Shown here one piece after another: positions 34,703 to 43,830 of a DNA stretch of 52,958 nt. Numbering within the stretch: the first letter of the stretch is position 1; each line of letters opens with the position of its first letter. The notes under the pieces were generated by a model. It saw only the letters and a list, made by a program, of their open reading frames with translations. It searched no databases and was not told the DNA's origin. Origin of the DNA: Archaeoglobus neptunius (lineage in GTDB: Archaea; Halobacteriota; Archaeoglobi; Archaeoglobales; Archaeoglobaceae); contig NZ_JAEKIW010000017.1 in the NCBI RefSeq assembly GCF_016757965.1, positions 1 to 52,958 of the forward strand, given 5' to 3'. Both the position numbers and the translations under genes were made by a program.

Positions 34703-36145
34703 GTGAAACTTGCGAGAAAGGTGGCAAGAAACGCAATATACAACACTTCAGCCTTGATAGTTGGGAGTGTCTCGGGCCTTTTCCTCACCATCATTCTTGC
34801 AAGGGTTATGAAACCCGAACAGTTTGGTATTTACAGCCTTGCACTGTCCATCGCCATGGTTTCAATCGCCCTTGCAAACCTCGGTGTTGATGCGGGTGTT
34901 GTCAGGTATACTGCATATCACGCAGGTAGAGGGGATCTGGCCAAAATCAGGGGGAACTTCAGGTACTTTCTCAAGATCAAGACCGTTCTGGCCTTTTCAA
35001 TTTCTGCATTACTGGCCGCTCTTTCCGGGCAGATCGCCTCATTCTTCGGAAATGAGAGTCTGACTCTACCAATTGCCTTTGCAGGAGTGATCGTCCTTTT
35101 TGCCTCGTTTACGAATATTCTGAACGCTTTTTTTATGGGTCTGCAGGAATTCAAATACAGCTTTCTGAGACAGGTGGTTTATGAGATTTCCAGATGGGCG
35201 TTTGTTTTACCACTGGGCATTGCCTATCTTGCTGCCGGAGCTTTAGCCGGATTTTCCATGGCATATGCCATGGCGTTTATATTTCTGCTCTATGTTTTGA
35301 GTTCCAGATACAGAGAATACGTTTGCGGTGAAACTGCCGTCAGGGATGAAAGAGTCAACGTTTTCATGGGTTTTATGACTCTGGCGAATATATCCGGAAT
35401 GATTTACGCATATGTGGACAGCATCATGATAGGATACTTTCTGGGTACAACGGATGTGGGCTACTACCGGGCAGCTTACGTTCCGGTTTTTGCTGTTGTT
35501 GGAATGATCTCATCTTTTGGGGGTGTCATGTTTCCAACTTACACCCAGATGGGACTTGAGGAGATAAGAGCATCTTTCAGCAGGATTTTGAGGTATACAT
35601 CCATCATCGCCTTTCCCCTGATGGTCACAATTGCCTATCTATCCGAACAGATTGTAACAGTCGTCTATGGTGTTGATTACCTTCCCGCCGATCTGCCGAT
35701 GAAAATACTGGCTCTTGCACTAATTCCGGGCGCCTTCAGTTATCTCGGGTCCATATTCAGCGCCAAAGAAAGGCCCGAGATTCCTGCCACGCTGATTACG
35801 GTAAGCATGGTGCTCAACGTCATCCTGAACTATGTTCTGATAACTGCAATAGGTATCGCCGGAGCGGCGATTGCAACAGTTGTTTCGAGGTTCTTTGTTC
35901 TGCTTGCCACCATTTTCCTACTCCACACAGTGTTCAGGATTGTCCCGAATTTCAGGGCAACCCTAAAGCCTCTGTTTGCTGCATCTGTTATGTTCGCTGT
36001 GCTGTACGCATTTCCGAAACCTGAGACGCTGATATACGGGCTGGTAGAGATTGCTTTAGCGGTATGCGTGTATACTGCGGTGATTTTTCTTATCAAAGGT
36101 GTGAGCAAAGAGGATGTTGAGTTCTTAAAAGATGTTTTCAGATGA
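34703..36145 (+). CDS. Polysaccharide/lipid-linked oligosaccharide flippase (Wzx-like, MOP superfamily)
   Basis: 480 aa, about 14 membrane helices, GTG start (VKLARKVARNAIYNT). The family pattern is clear: early RVMKPEQFGIYSLALSIAMV, FMGLQEFKYSFLRQV, and the second-half YFLGTTDVGYYRAAYVPV. Proteins of this type flip undecaprenyl- or dolichyl-linked glycans across the membrane. It is transcribed toward the epimerase gene and faces the glycosyltransferase block, so it is the likely exporter for the glycan assembled by these genes. Confidence 0.93.
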   Translation: MKLARKVARNAIYNTSALIVGSVSGLFLTIILARVMKPEQFGIYSLALSIAMVSIALANLGVDAGVVRYTAYHAGRGDLAKIRGNFRYFLKIKTVLAFSISALLAALSGQIASFFGNESLTLPIAFAGVIVLFASFTNILNAFFMGLQEFKYSFLRQVVYEISRWAFVLPLGIAYLAAGALAGFSMAYAMAFIFLLYVLSSRYREYVCGETAVRDERVNVFMGFMTLANISGMIYAYVDSIMIGYFLGTTDVGYYRAAYVPVFAVVGMISSFGGVMFPTYTQMGLEEIRASFSRILRYTSIIAFPLMVTIAYLSEQIVTVVYGVDYLPADLPMKILALALIPGAFSYLGSIFSAKERPEIPATLITVSMVLNVILNYVLITAIGIAGAAIATVVSRFFVLLATIFLLHTVFRIVPNFRATLKPLFAASVMFAVLYAFPKPETLIYGLVEIALAVCVYTAVIFLIKGVSKEDVEFLKDVFR

Positions 36146-36186
36146 GAAATGGGGTAGCGAAGAGAGAGAAATGAGAGGCAATATCC

Positions 36187-36194
36187 TTTTAAAT
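36187..36194 (+). promoter_or_regulatory. TATA box of epimerase gene (leaderless)
   Basis: TTTTAAAT lies with its centre about 27 nt ahead of the ATG at 36218, placing the transcript start at the ATG. A second AT-rich box (TATTTAAA) is only 10-18 nt from the ATG and is too close to be used with this start. Confidence 0.55.
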
Positions 36195-36217
36195 GCTGCA
36201 TATTTAAACTTTGAAAG

Positions 36218-37105
36218 ATGAATGTGCTGGTCACAGGAGCATCAGGACAGATAGGTTCGTATGTCCTGGAACTGCTTTCAGAGGAGCACAACGTGGTGGG
36301 TGTGGATCTGAAGCACTATCCATTTGGAGAGGAGTTTGTGGATATGGTGGTTACGGGGGATTTGAGGAGTTACTTTACTGTCAGAGAAATGGTCGAAAAG
36401 GTGGATGCTGTGATTCACCTGGCTGCGCAGGTTTCTGTTGAGAGAAGCTGGATGGATCCGGTTTATGATGCTAAAAACAATATAATTTCGACGATAAACC
36501 TCCTTAAAGCGAGTTCTGAAAGCAAAGTGAAAAAATTCATCTACATTTCATCAGCAGCAGTTTACGGCAATCCACTGTATGTGCCGATTGATGAGAACCA
36601 TCCAACAAATCCAATTTCTCCATACGGTGTGAGTAAACTGGCAGGAGAACACTACGTGAAAATTTACATTGAAAAAATGCACGTGAACATCGTCAGACCC
36701 TTTAATGTCTATTCAGAAAGAATGGATCCGAGAAACCCATACTCCGGCGTTATAGCCAAATTCATCGAAAGAGCGAAGAAGGGGCTGCCTCCGGTGATCT
36801 ACGGAGATGGAGAGCAGACGAGAGATTTCATACATGCAAGGGATGTGGCGATGGCAATTAAAGCTGTGTTGGATGAGGGGAGAAACGGAGAGGTCTACAA
36901 TATCGGAACGGGAAAGGAGACATCAATTCTGGAGCTGGCGAAAATGGTCATGGAAGCTTTCAGAATTGATGAGGAACCGGTGTTCGATAAGGAAAGGGAG
37001 GGGGACATAATGAGGAGCTGTGCAGACATTTCTAAGACCAGAGCGTTGGGATTCGAGCCAAAGACAGAGTTAGCGAGTTTCATAAAGGACTTTATGACAA
37101 TTTGA
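36218..37105 (+). CDS. NAD-dependent nucleotide-sugar epimerase/dehydratase (GalE-like)
   Basis: 295 aa extended-SDR. N-terminal GASGQIG binds NAD; HLAAQVSVERSW, SSAAVYGNP (catalytic Ser/Thr region) and YGVSK (catalytic Tyr-xxx-Lys) follow; RPFNVYS, GDGEQTRDFIHARDVA and YNIGTGKETSILELA complete the signature. Length is slightly short for GalE (about 310-340). It most likely interconverts UDP-Glc/UDP-Gal or the GlcNAc/GalNAc pair; the exact sugar is undetermined. It is convergent with the sulfatase-like gene, 25 nt apart, at the left edge of the AT-rich cassette. Confidence 0.9.
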   Translation: MNVLVTGASGQIGSYVLELLSEEHNVVGVDLKHYPFGEEFVDMVVTGDLRSYFTVREMVEKVDAVIHLAAQVSVERSWMDPVYDAKNNIISTINLLKASSESKVKKFIYISSAAVYGNPLYVPIDENHPTNPISPYGVSKLAGEHYVKIYIEKMHVNIVRPFNVYSERMDPRNPYSGVIAKFIERAKKGLPPVIYGDGEQTRDFIHARDVAMAIKAVLDEGRNGEVYNIGTGKETSILELAKMVMEAFRIDEEPVFDKEREGDIMRSCADISKTRALGFEPKTELASFIKDFMTI

Positions 37106-37130
37106 ACTTACAACTTAATTAAAGGGAAAA

Positions 37131-38408
37131 TTAAAGTTTGGAACTAATCTTTCTAACAGTACTTTTGAGTTTTACCTGTTTTAGGTATTTTTTGACATCA
37201 CGAATTAAAAGTTCCTTGACATCTTCTGCGATCTCAATCTCTGGATCGTAAGATTTTACGTATTCAAGAACACCATCTCTGACGTTGTATATGCCTTTGT
37301 ATGGGCCGTGGTATACAGCTATGCGGTGCTTTTCGAGATGCTCAATGTTGCGGCGTTCTTCTTCCGTGTTAACTTTTCCAACATATCCTGGACTGAATAC
37401 TTCAGAATAGACCGGACCGTATGAATATTGAAATTTCCATACATTTGAGTTTATAAAAGCTTTAAGTGTGTAAAAAACATCTTTCAGTGAGATCCAACAA
37501 TAAGAACTAGAATCTCGCTCAAATCTACCATCTTTTGGCACTCTAACGTAAAGTGGGACCTTAATTAATTCATCGTGCAAAAAAACCCCATGACCTATTT
37601 GATTGTGTTCTCCCAGTAATTGGCCATGATCACTAGTTATTATAACGATACTTTTTAAAATTAATCCTTTATCTACAAGCCATTTTAGAGTTTTTTCGAG
37701 TCTAGGTATAAGATACATTATTTCATTTTGGTATTCATTTTGGAGCTTTATGGCTAATTTTGAAGGAATTTTCGTATTTTGTTTTAAAACTCTTAATCTT
37801 AATGTTGCGAAATCAACACCTCTGTACGGTTCGTGAGTTTCCATCAGGTTGACAAACATGAAAATTGGTTCATTTATATCCTTAAATACACGTACACTAG
37901 CCTTAAGATACTCATCAACTCCTTTATTAAGAGGCCATTTTTTAAATCTAACAAAAAATTTTCTATATAAATGGGTAGTGCCTTTCGAAATAACATTAAA
38001 TTTTAATCGTTGACAAAACACTTTTCCGATAGGTAATATGTTGTAATATTCATTGAAAAAATTAAATCCCATTTCCGGAGATATCCACTGATTTGCAGAA
38101 ACAAGAACCATTTTATATCCTGAGAGTGTCTTAAAAATTGTTTTTTTATTAATCTTTTGTATTTTACAAGGATATATTTTAAATTCAATTGGCTCTTGGT
38201 ATGCAAAAAAAGGCTCGTGAACTCCATGCTCACTAGGATACATTCCAGTAAACATAGATACATGACTGGGTATTGTCCACGGAGCAGGAGCTATAACGTT
38301 CTCATACCTGACAAATCCGTATTTCTTTAATACGTCCCAGATAGGCCCAGAGTAGTCATCTCTAAGAGTATCCAATACAATCCAGATGATGTTGGGACGG
38401 TCACCCAT
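37131..38408 (-). CDS. Sulfatase-like (AP superfamily) protein with Thr nucleophile
   Basis: 425 aa from ATG 38408 (MGDRPNIIWIVLD), overlapping the preceding glycosyltransferase stop by 8 nt; earlier in-frame starts would overlap further. Metal ligand Asp13 and the nucleophile region WTIPSHVSMFTGMYPSEHG are clear, but the CxPxR formylglycine motif of true sulfatases is replaced by T-I-P-S-H (Thr45). Late motifs IITSDHG and GHGVFLHDELIKVPLYVRVP provide the second metal site. It is therefore more likely a phospho- or phosphoglycerol-type transferase/hydrolase that modifies the glycan. The sequence is strongly AT-rich compared with flanking genes; it sits at the end of the glycosyltransferase operon. 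Confidence 0.85.
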   Translation of the reverse strand: MGDRPNIIWIVLDTLRDDYSGPIWDVLKKYGFVRYENVIAPAPWTIPSHVSMFTGMYPSEHGVHEPFFAYQEPIEFKIYPCKIQKINKKTIFKTLSGYKMVLVSANQWISPEMGFNFFNEYYNILPIGKVFCQRLKFNVISKGTTHLYRKFFVRFKKWPLNKGVDEYLKASVRVFKDINEPIFMFVNLMETHEPYRGVDFATLRLRVLKQNTKIPSKLAIKLQNEYQNEIMYLIPRLEKTLKWLVDKGLILKSIVIITSDHGQLLGEHNQIGHGVFLHDELIKVPLYVRVPKDGRFERDSSSYCWISLKDVFYTLKAFINSNVWKFQYSYGPVYSEVFSPGYVGKVNTEEERRNIEHLEKHRIAVYHGPYKGIYNVRDGVLEYVKSYDPEIEIAEDVKELLIRDVKKYLKQVKLKSTVRKISSKL

Positions 38409-39444
38409 TCTTGTTCCCCCCATACAGTATTCTCTTAGGCTTATCGTTATCAAAAATACCTCTCAGGCCATCCAGATAAGCTGATGTTACGAAAAAAATC
38501 CTACTCAGCTTGTGATCGTCAAAAAGAAGAATTCCACCAATTATTAATAGGTAATTAGTAATCAGTTTTTTGAAAAATTGTATTCTTGGAGCGTACCTAT
38601 ATCCGAGATACGCCCAGTTTCTATACTCGAAATATAATTTCCAGAATTTCCCATAAGGAATAACTCTCCGTTTTAAGGGACCTATTTGCTTAACCTCAGA
38701 AATTTTAGTCTCTTCTTTATGGACTATTACCGATGACGGAATCATATACACAGCACCAATTTTTATTAATCGTAAAAAGTACTCAACATCATCATACCAT
38801 ATAAAGAATTCACGTAGTGGAAAGCCTATACTATCTATCGCATCTTTTTTTATTAACGGGCCGACAAAAGAGGAGTGATGTATACTAATATATTTTTGAG
38901 CTTGGCTCCATAGCGCAACTCTGAATTTCAAAAAATTTCCATCGACAAAAGTACCTCTGTGACCTACAAATTTACCATTAACATTTAATTTTAAAGGCGT
39001 GACAACAACTGCATTAGGTAAATCAACATAATTTAACAACTGTTCCAAAGCATCTTTTTTGGGCTCCGCATCATCATCCATCACCCATATCCAGTCATAA
39101 CCTTCTGAATATGCTCGCTTGATTCCTTCATGAAATCCACCTGCACCACCTACATCTTCGTAAAGACGCACATAAATCACCCTAATTGGCTTTCCAGAAT
39201 CTGAAACGATGATGTGTCCAGTTGTCCAAGAATGGGATTTGGACTCATGTGGAGGAATTTTTTTAATATATCCCTGATCTCTGAGAGCTTCTGGGGTACC
39301 ATCGGTAGATGGGCCGTCAATAATAAAAATCGCATCAGGAGGTCTTGTCTGAGTTCTAAGGGCCTTTAGGCACTCAAGCAGAAGTTTCTTCCGGTTAAAC
39401 GTGACGACCACAGCAGCAACTCTAATGGTATTTTTGCAACTCAA
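38401..39444 (-). CDS. Family 2 glycosyltransferase (GlfT2-like)
   Basis: 347 aa, TTG start at 39444 supported by AGGTGA five bases ahead, overlapping the previous gene by 23 nt. GT-A fold: VAAVVVTFNRKKLLLECLKAL, IIDGPSTDGTP, GGAGGFHEGIKRAY and the metal-binding WVMDDDAEP, a pattern of GlfT2/galactofuranosyl-type and related rhamnosyl transferases. A probable membrane-associated stretch follows (about 290-310, NYLLIIGGILLFDD). Donor and acceptor are unknown. AT-rich codons mark it as part of the transferred cassette. Confidence 0.88.
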   Translation of the reverse strand: MSCKNTIRVAAVVVTFNRKKLLLECLKALRTQTRPPDAIFIIDGPSTDGTPEALRDQGYIKKIPPHESKSHSWTTGHIIVSDSGKPIRVIYVRLYEDVGGAGGFHEGIKRAYSEGYDWIWVMDDDAEPKKDALEQLLNYVDLPNAVVVTPLKLNVNGKFVGHRGTFVDGNFLKFRVALWSQAQKYISIHHSSFVGPLIKKDAIDSIGFPLREFFIWYDDVEYFLRLIKIGAVYMIPSSVIVHKEETKISEVKQIGPLKRRVIPYGKFWKLYFEYRNWAYLGYRYAPRIQFFKKLITNYLLIIGGILLFDDHKLSRIFFVTSAYLDGLRGIFDNDKPKRILYGGNKNG

Positions 39445-40384
39445 TTATATCACCTTTCTTTATCCGTGTTAAGTTCTTTAGAGCAAATTTTATGGCGCGA
39501 AGTATTGTCAATATATTTCTTATTTCTGTTTTTAGGTCTTTATGAATTATGCCGCTTACAAAATGAGTTAGTATTTCTCCTGAGTTTCGCCATAAAAACA
39601 CCAGAATATTAAGCTTAGTATCTCCAAAATGTTTATACAGCATATAAAGATTCGTTACACATCTATGGGCTTCGAGGGAATATCCAAGCAACCTTCCAGA
39701 TGGTGATTTTTTGTGGATCAGCAGAGATCCTCTAACGAGATAAAGACTATTGCTACCATATTTCTTGTATATCTGGTAAGAAAAATCAACATCTTCTGAA
39801 TAACTGTATTTCAATAGTTTCCAATCAAAATCAAATTTTTCAAGGACCTTTCGCCTATACGCCATATTGCATCCAGAAAGCCACTGTGTCGGAACATGTT
39901 CTTTACAACTAGACATTGTTGGTATGAAAGAGCGCTGCACCTTAGGTCTTTTAGTCTGGCGAAAAAGTAAAAACAATGAACTGAACATCCGATATAACCT
40001 GGGGAGCCTAATATTTGTTATACATCCGGTAACTCCAAGAACTTCGGGATGGTCTTCTAAAAAACTCAGCATGTTCTTCAGATACTCTGAATGGAGAATT
40101 ACATCATCATCGAGGAATACTATTATGTCCCCTTTAGCCAACCTTGTAGACTTATTTCTCACACGGGCTAAAGACGGGAACTTTGAGGGGGCCCAAACAT
40201 ACCTCACAGGATAGCCCATATTTACAACCTTTAAAATTTGACGTAACCTGTCATCAGGAGATTCATCAAATATTATAACCTCATCAGGTAGAATCGTTTG
40301 GGTGTTCAGTGACTGAAGCGTTAAGAGTGGATCCTCATATCTCTTGTAGGTCGGTATTATCACCGAGACTCTTTTTGCCATCAT
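39422..40384 (-). CDS. Family 2 glycosyltransferase
   Basis: 320 aa from the ATG at 40384, which overlaps the upstream TAA by one base (TAATG) and has GAGGTG in front. GT-A motifs: VSVIIPTYKRYEDPLLTLQSL near residue 5, GDIIVFLDDDVILHSEYL (DxD metal site about residue 95), VTGCITNIRLPR, WLSGCNMAYRR and YSEDVDFSYQI. It would add one sugar to a lipid- or protein-linked glycan. AT-rich; translationally coupled to both neighbours. Confidence 0.89.
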   Translation of the reverse strand: MMAKRVSVIIPTYKRYEDPLLTLQSLNTQTILPDEVIIFDESPDDRLRQILKVVNMGYPVRYVWAPSKFPSLARVRNKSTRLAKGDIIVFLDDDVILHSEYLKNMLSFLEDHPEVLGVTGCITNIRLPRLYRMFSSLFLLFRQTKRPKVQRSFIPTMSSCKEHVPTQWLSGCNMAYRRKVLEKFDFDWKLLKYSYSEDVDFSYQIYKKYGSNSLYLVRGSLLIHKKSPSGRLLGYSLEAHRCVTNLYMLYKHFGDTKLNILVFLWRNSGEILTHFVSGIIHKDLKTEIRNILTILRAIKFALKNLTRIKKGDIIELQKYH

Positions 40385-41532
40385 TAACACACCTCTAACT
40401 GACTGTCAGTACCCTGAATTGTTGAAACGTACAGTCGTATAAGTTTTTTACAAATTACTTCCGCCCTCCACCTCCTTAAAGCCTCTTTCTTAGCCAATTT
40501 ACCCATCCTCTTTCTGAGCCTAACATCAGATGCCAGAATTAGTAGAGATTCGGCAATCTCCTCTGGATTGCTCGGGCTTACTATGTGGCCAGTTTTGCAA
40601 TGTTTTACCATGTATGGCATTCCACCAGCTCTCGAAGCAATCACCGGAGTTTCTGTAGCCATTGCCTCAGCAATTACCATTGGGGTCGTCTCCTGAAAAG
40701 ATGTCAGAGCCACTATTGATGACTTGGAGTAGAGTTCAAGCAATTTTTCGTACGGGACTTTCCCGAGGAACTTAACGTTTCGTAAATCCTCCTTCCTGAC
40801 GAATTCCGTAAGAGTTTCGAAATAGCTCTTATCGCCAATTCCCCCAACAATCCAAATCTCGAAATCTGACAGTTCAGGTTTGGCTACTGCCACACTCCTT
40901 AAAAAACCGAGCTGATTTTTCCGTGCAGTTATCGTAGCAGGATATAGTATAACACTATCTTCGCTTTTCTCGACATTAAAGAATTCATCTGATATGGGGT
41001 TTTCAATGATTACCGTTTTAGACAGATCAAAACCTTTCTGAGAAAGTTCTTTCAAAACATACGGAGAAATTGCAGTAAACCTTGTCAAAAGATTGTAAAA
41101 GCTCCTAAACCTTCTCTCATTTAACCACAGTGACGTTCTCATATACGGCCCCTTATACATTCTCTCTTTCCATAAAATCCCATGCAGGGTAAACACAGTT
41201 TTAGTCTTGTTAATCCACGGAAAAATACTATATATATCGTGAGAATGTACCAAGTTCGGGTTATTCAGCCTGTGCATTTTCAAGAAAGCTTGTAATTCCC
41301 CCGTAAAAGTGACGGGTGGATAAAGTTTCATGTTAATGACTTTTATACACTCGTCCAGTTGCACAACCCCTCTCCTATCACAGGACGGTATGGAGATAAA
41401 GGTTAGAGCAATATTCTCTCTTTCAAGCTCATTTTTAATGGTGAGAAATCCTTTAAGTGTGTTGTGTGCTACAACTGAAGGGCCTAAGTATGGATCCAAC
41501 ACATTCGGTGCGGTGATATAGATAGTGTACAT
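40384..41532 (-). CDS. Family 4 glycosyltransferase
   Basis: 382 aa from ATG 41532 (MYTIYITAPNVLDPYLG), with GGTGG just upstream. GT-B fold: the acceptor domain includes NLVHSHDIYSIFPW and FTLHG; the donor domain has YPATITARKNQLGFLRSV, VKFLGKVPYEKLLELYSKSSIVALTSFQETTPMVIAEAMATETPVIASRAGGMPYMV, containing the E-x7-E retaining-transferase signature. Donor is unknown. It is preceded 23 nt upstream by another GT4 gene. Confidence 0.9.
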   Translation of the reverse strand: MYTIYITAPNVLDPYLGPSVVAHNTLKGFLTIKNELERENIALTFISIPSCDRRGVVQLDECIKVINMKLYPPVTFTGELQAFLKMHRLNNPNLVHSHDIYSIFPWINKTKTVFTLHGILWKERMYKGPYMRTSLWLNERRFRSFYNLLTRFTAISPYVLKELSQKGFDLSKTVIIENPISDEFFNVEKSEDSVILYPATITARKNQLGFLRSVAVAKPELSDFEIWIVGGIGDKSYFETLTEFVRKEDLRNVKFLGKVPYEKLLELYSKSSIVALTSFQETTPMVIAEAMATETPVIASRAGGMPYMVKHCKTGHIVSPSNPEEIAESLLILASDVRLRKRMGKLAKKEALRRWRAEVICKKLIRLYVSTIQGTDSQLEVC

Positions 41533-41555
41533 TTCTTCCACCTTTAAAACAACAG

Positions 41556-42734
41556 TCAAACTATTCTTTCGTAAATCTGCACAATACATTTTGCAATATT
41601 CTCCCAGCTAAACTGCTCCCCATATCTTCTTATCCTCCCTCTGTCCCACTCCTTCTTAATTGCAATTAAAATTTTCTCTGCCAGATCATCTGCATTACCC
41701 GGTTCGCTGAGGAATCCATAATCTTCCGAAGTTATTATTTCAGGAATTCCCCCCACCTTAGTCCCCACAAACGGCAAACCAACACCTAAAGCTTCGAACA
41801 TTACTGTTGGGTTCCCCTCGTTCAGACTCGGCAAAACGAAAATGTCTGCAGCATTCATCCACAGCGGTATCTCGCTATGGGGCTTAGCACCAACGAGCTT
41901 GACCACTCCTTCGAGATTCAACTTTTTAACCTCTTTCTGTAGTTCTTTTTTTAGGTTACCATCACCCACAATATATAGAATAACATCATCACTGTTTTCG
42001 GATATTTTTCGCATGGCTTTTACAAGATATTTATGACCCTTTACTGGAACAAGATTTGCCACATTCAGGATAACTTTTTTATTTTGAGGAATTCCCAGCC
42101 TATTCCTTGCAACGTGTTTTTCTACTGGTCTAAATAGTTTAAGATCCACGCCATTGGGAACCACGGACACATTCATTTCCGGAATTCCGATTTTATGAAC
42201 TATAATTTCGTAATTTCTCCTACTTACTGTGATGATATGGCTGGCATTTTCAAGAGTGAATTTTACCTTATTAAACCATTTTCTGCTTCTGAACGGAAGA
42301 TCATAAACATCGTAACCATGAGCGGTAACCACAACAGGAACCCCGAACTCTTCCCCGAGTTTCACAGCAGCATACCCACAAGGCCAGATGAAATGGGCAT
42401 GAATCAAACTGAATTCAATTTCATGTTCAATAATATACCTACTGAATTTTTTAAATAACATATCCCCCAAACCCGTGTTTTTTCCATCCGGGATAAAATA
42501 AAGTGTGGAGACAGTGTTGACCCTGACGTTCTCTGGACTGTTTTCTAAATATATTAATTCTTTTCTTGAAAATTTTTTTATATTTTTAAAATACGAAAAT
42601 GGCAAGTATCGTGCCAATTCAGATAAAAAATTATGATGGACAAAAATTGAAATACTGGAAACGTATTTGGCTGTTGCATCGACCAATCCTTTCACAAAAG
42701 TGTGATAATGTGGAGATATTACCAGGATATCCAT
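41556..42734 (-). CDS. Family 4 glycosyltransferase
   Basis: 392 aa from ATG 42734 (MDILVISPHYHTF), preceded by a GGGGG stretch. GT-B retaining transferase: LIHAHFIWPCGYAAVKLGEEFGVPVVVTAHGYDVYDLP, VVPNGVDLKLFRPVEK, VANLVPVKGHKYLVKAM, and FVLPSLNEGNPTVMFEALGVGLPFVGTKVGGIPEII with the E-x7-E-like motif. The HGYDVYDLP and PVKGH patterns are common in archaeal and bacterial exopolysaccharide GT4 enzymes. It starts 15 nt after the UDP-GlcNAc 2-epimerase; base composition changes from balanced to AT-rich within this gene. Confidence 0.91.
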   Translation of the reverse strand: MDILVISPHYHTFVKGLVDATAKYVSSISIFVHHNFLSELARYLPFSYFKNIKKFSRKELIYLENSPENVRVNTVSTLYFIPDGKNTGLGDMLFKKFSRYIIEHEIEFSLIHAHFIWPCGYAAVKLGEEFGVPVVVTAHGYDVYDLPFRSRKWFNKVKFTLENASHIITVSRRNYEIIVHKIGIPEMNVSVVPNGVDLKLFRPVEKHVARNRLGIPQNKKVILNVANLVPVKGHKYLVKAMRKISENSDDVILYIVGDGNLKKELQKEVKKLNLEGVVKLVGAKPHSEIPLWMNAADIFVLPSLNEGNPTVMFEALGVGLPFVGTKVGGIPEIITSEDYGFLSEPGNADDLAEKILIAIKKEWDRGRIRRYGEQFSWENIAKCIVQIYERIV

Positions 42735-42749
42735 ACTAACCCCCATTTC

Positions 42750-43826
42750 TCATTCTGGTTTACCATTCAGTTCTTTCAAAATTTCCACCACCCTTCTGCT
42801 CGCCTTACCATCCCCAAACCTCTGGCTGTAGTGTCTTCTTTCCGGCTCGAAGTTTTCAACTGCGTTCAGTATCCTGCTCTTGTCTGCCCCCACAAGAACG
42901 TTCCACCCATCCTCTACAGTTTCTACCCATTCAGTTGTCTCTCTCAGCGTGATGCACGGCACTCTGAGTATGTATGCCTCCTTCTGCACACCACCGCTGT
43001 CAGTGATTACCTTCCTAGCGTTCTTTTCCAGAACAAGCATATCGAGGTAACCAACAGGCCTTATAACGTTAACATTCTTTACGACCGTTTCCCAGAGGCC
43101 GAAATTCTTCAGCCTGTTCTCGGTTCTTGGATGGCATGGAAACACGAGATTCTCTGTTTCGCAAAAGGCTTCTACTATGTGTTTCAGTCTTTCAGCATTG
43201 TCAGTGTTTTCCGCCCTGTGGACAGTCGCCAAAAAGTATTCCTCCGGTTCTAAACCGAGTTGATCGAGAATTCTTGACTTTTCCTCTGCTATCTTAATGT
43301 TCTGCTTTACAGCATCAACCATAACGTCTCCGGTCAGGTGCACGCCCCTAACTATACCCTCCCTCTTTAAATTCTCAACCGCCCGTTCAGTTGGACAGAA
43401 AAGCAGATCGGAGCAGTGGTCGGTCAGCACTCTGTTTATCTCCTCTGGCATCTTTCTATCAAAAGACCTCAATCCTGCCTCGACATGCGCGACTTTGATG
43501 TGGAGCTTCACCGCTGCCAGAGCTCCTGCAAGAGTGGAGTTGGTGTCGCCAAATACAATTACCAGATCTGGCTCCTCCTTAAACAGAACTTCCTCGATTT
43601 TTTTGACCATCTCACCCGTCTGGTATCCATGAGTTCCAGAACCAACCCCCAGATGGTAATCGGGATCTGGAATTTCGAGCTGCTCGAAAAACACCCTGTC
43701 CATCTCGTAATCATAGTGCTGACCTGTGTGCACAACCACCTCATCAAATTCCTTTCTAATCTCTTTTGACAGTGGAGCCAGCTTTATGAAATTTGGTCTC
43801 GCTCCTACGATAGAGACGACCTTCAT
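42750..43826 (-). CDS. wecB: UDP-N-acetylglucosamine 2-epimerase (non-hydrolysing)
   Basis: 358 aa from ATG 43826 (MKVVSIVGARPNFIKLAP) with AGGTGATCTC upstream. It converts UDP-GlcNAc to UDP-ManNAc. Signatures: GARPNFIKLAPL, HTGQHYDYEMDRVFFEQLEIPDPDYHLGVGSG, VFGDTNSTLAGALAAVKLHIKVAHVEAGLRSFDRKMPEEINR, and DSGGVQKEAYILRVPCITLRETTEWVETVE. All catalytic motifs are intact. UDP-ManNAc dehydrogenase (wecC), the usual next step to ManNAcA in archaeal N-glycans, is not in the window. It belongs to the operon starting with the DUF354 gene. Confidence 0.96.
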   Translation of the reverse strand: MKVVSIVGARPNFIKLAPLSKEIRKEFDEVVVHTGQHYDYEMDRVFFEQLEIPDPDYHLGVGSGTHGYQTGEMVKKIEEVLFKEEPDLVIVFGDTNSTLAGALAAVKLHIKVAHVEAGLRSFDRKMPEEINRVLTDHCSDLLFCPTERAVENLKREGIVRGVHLTGDVMVDAVKQNIKIAEEKSRILDQLGLEPEEYFLATVHRAENTDNAERLKHIVEAFCETENLVFPCHPRTENRLKNFGLWETVVKNVNVIRPVGYLDMLVLEKNARKVITDSGGVQKEAYILRVPCITLRETTEWVETVEDGWNVLVGADKSRILNAVENFEPERRHYSQRFGDGKASRRVVEILKELNGKPE

Positions 43827-43830
43827 GAGA

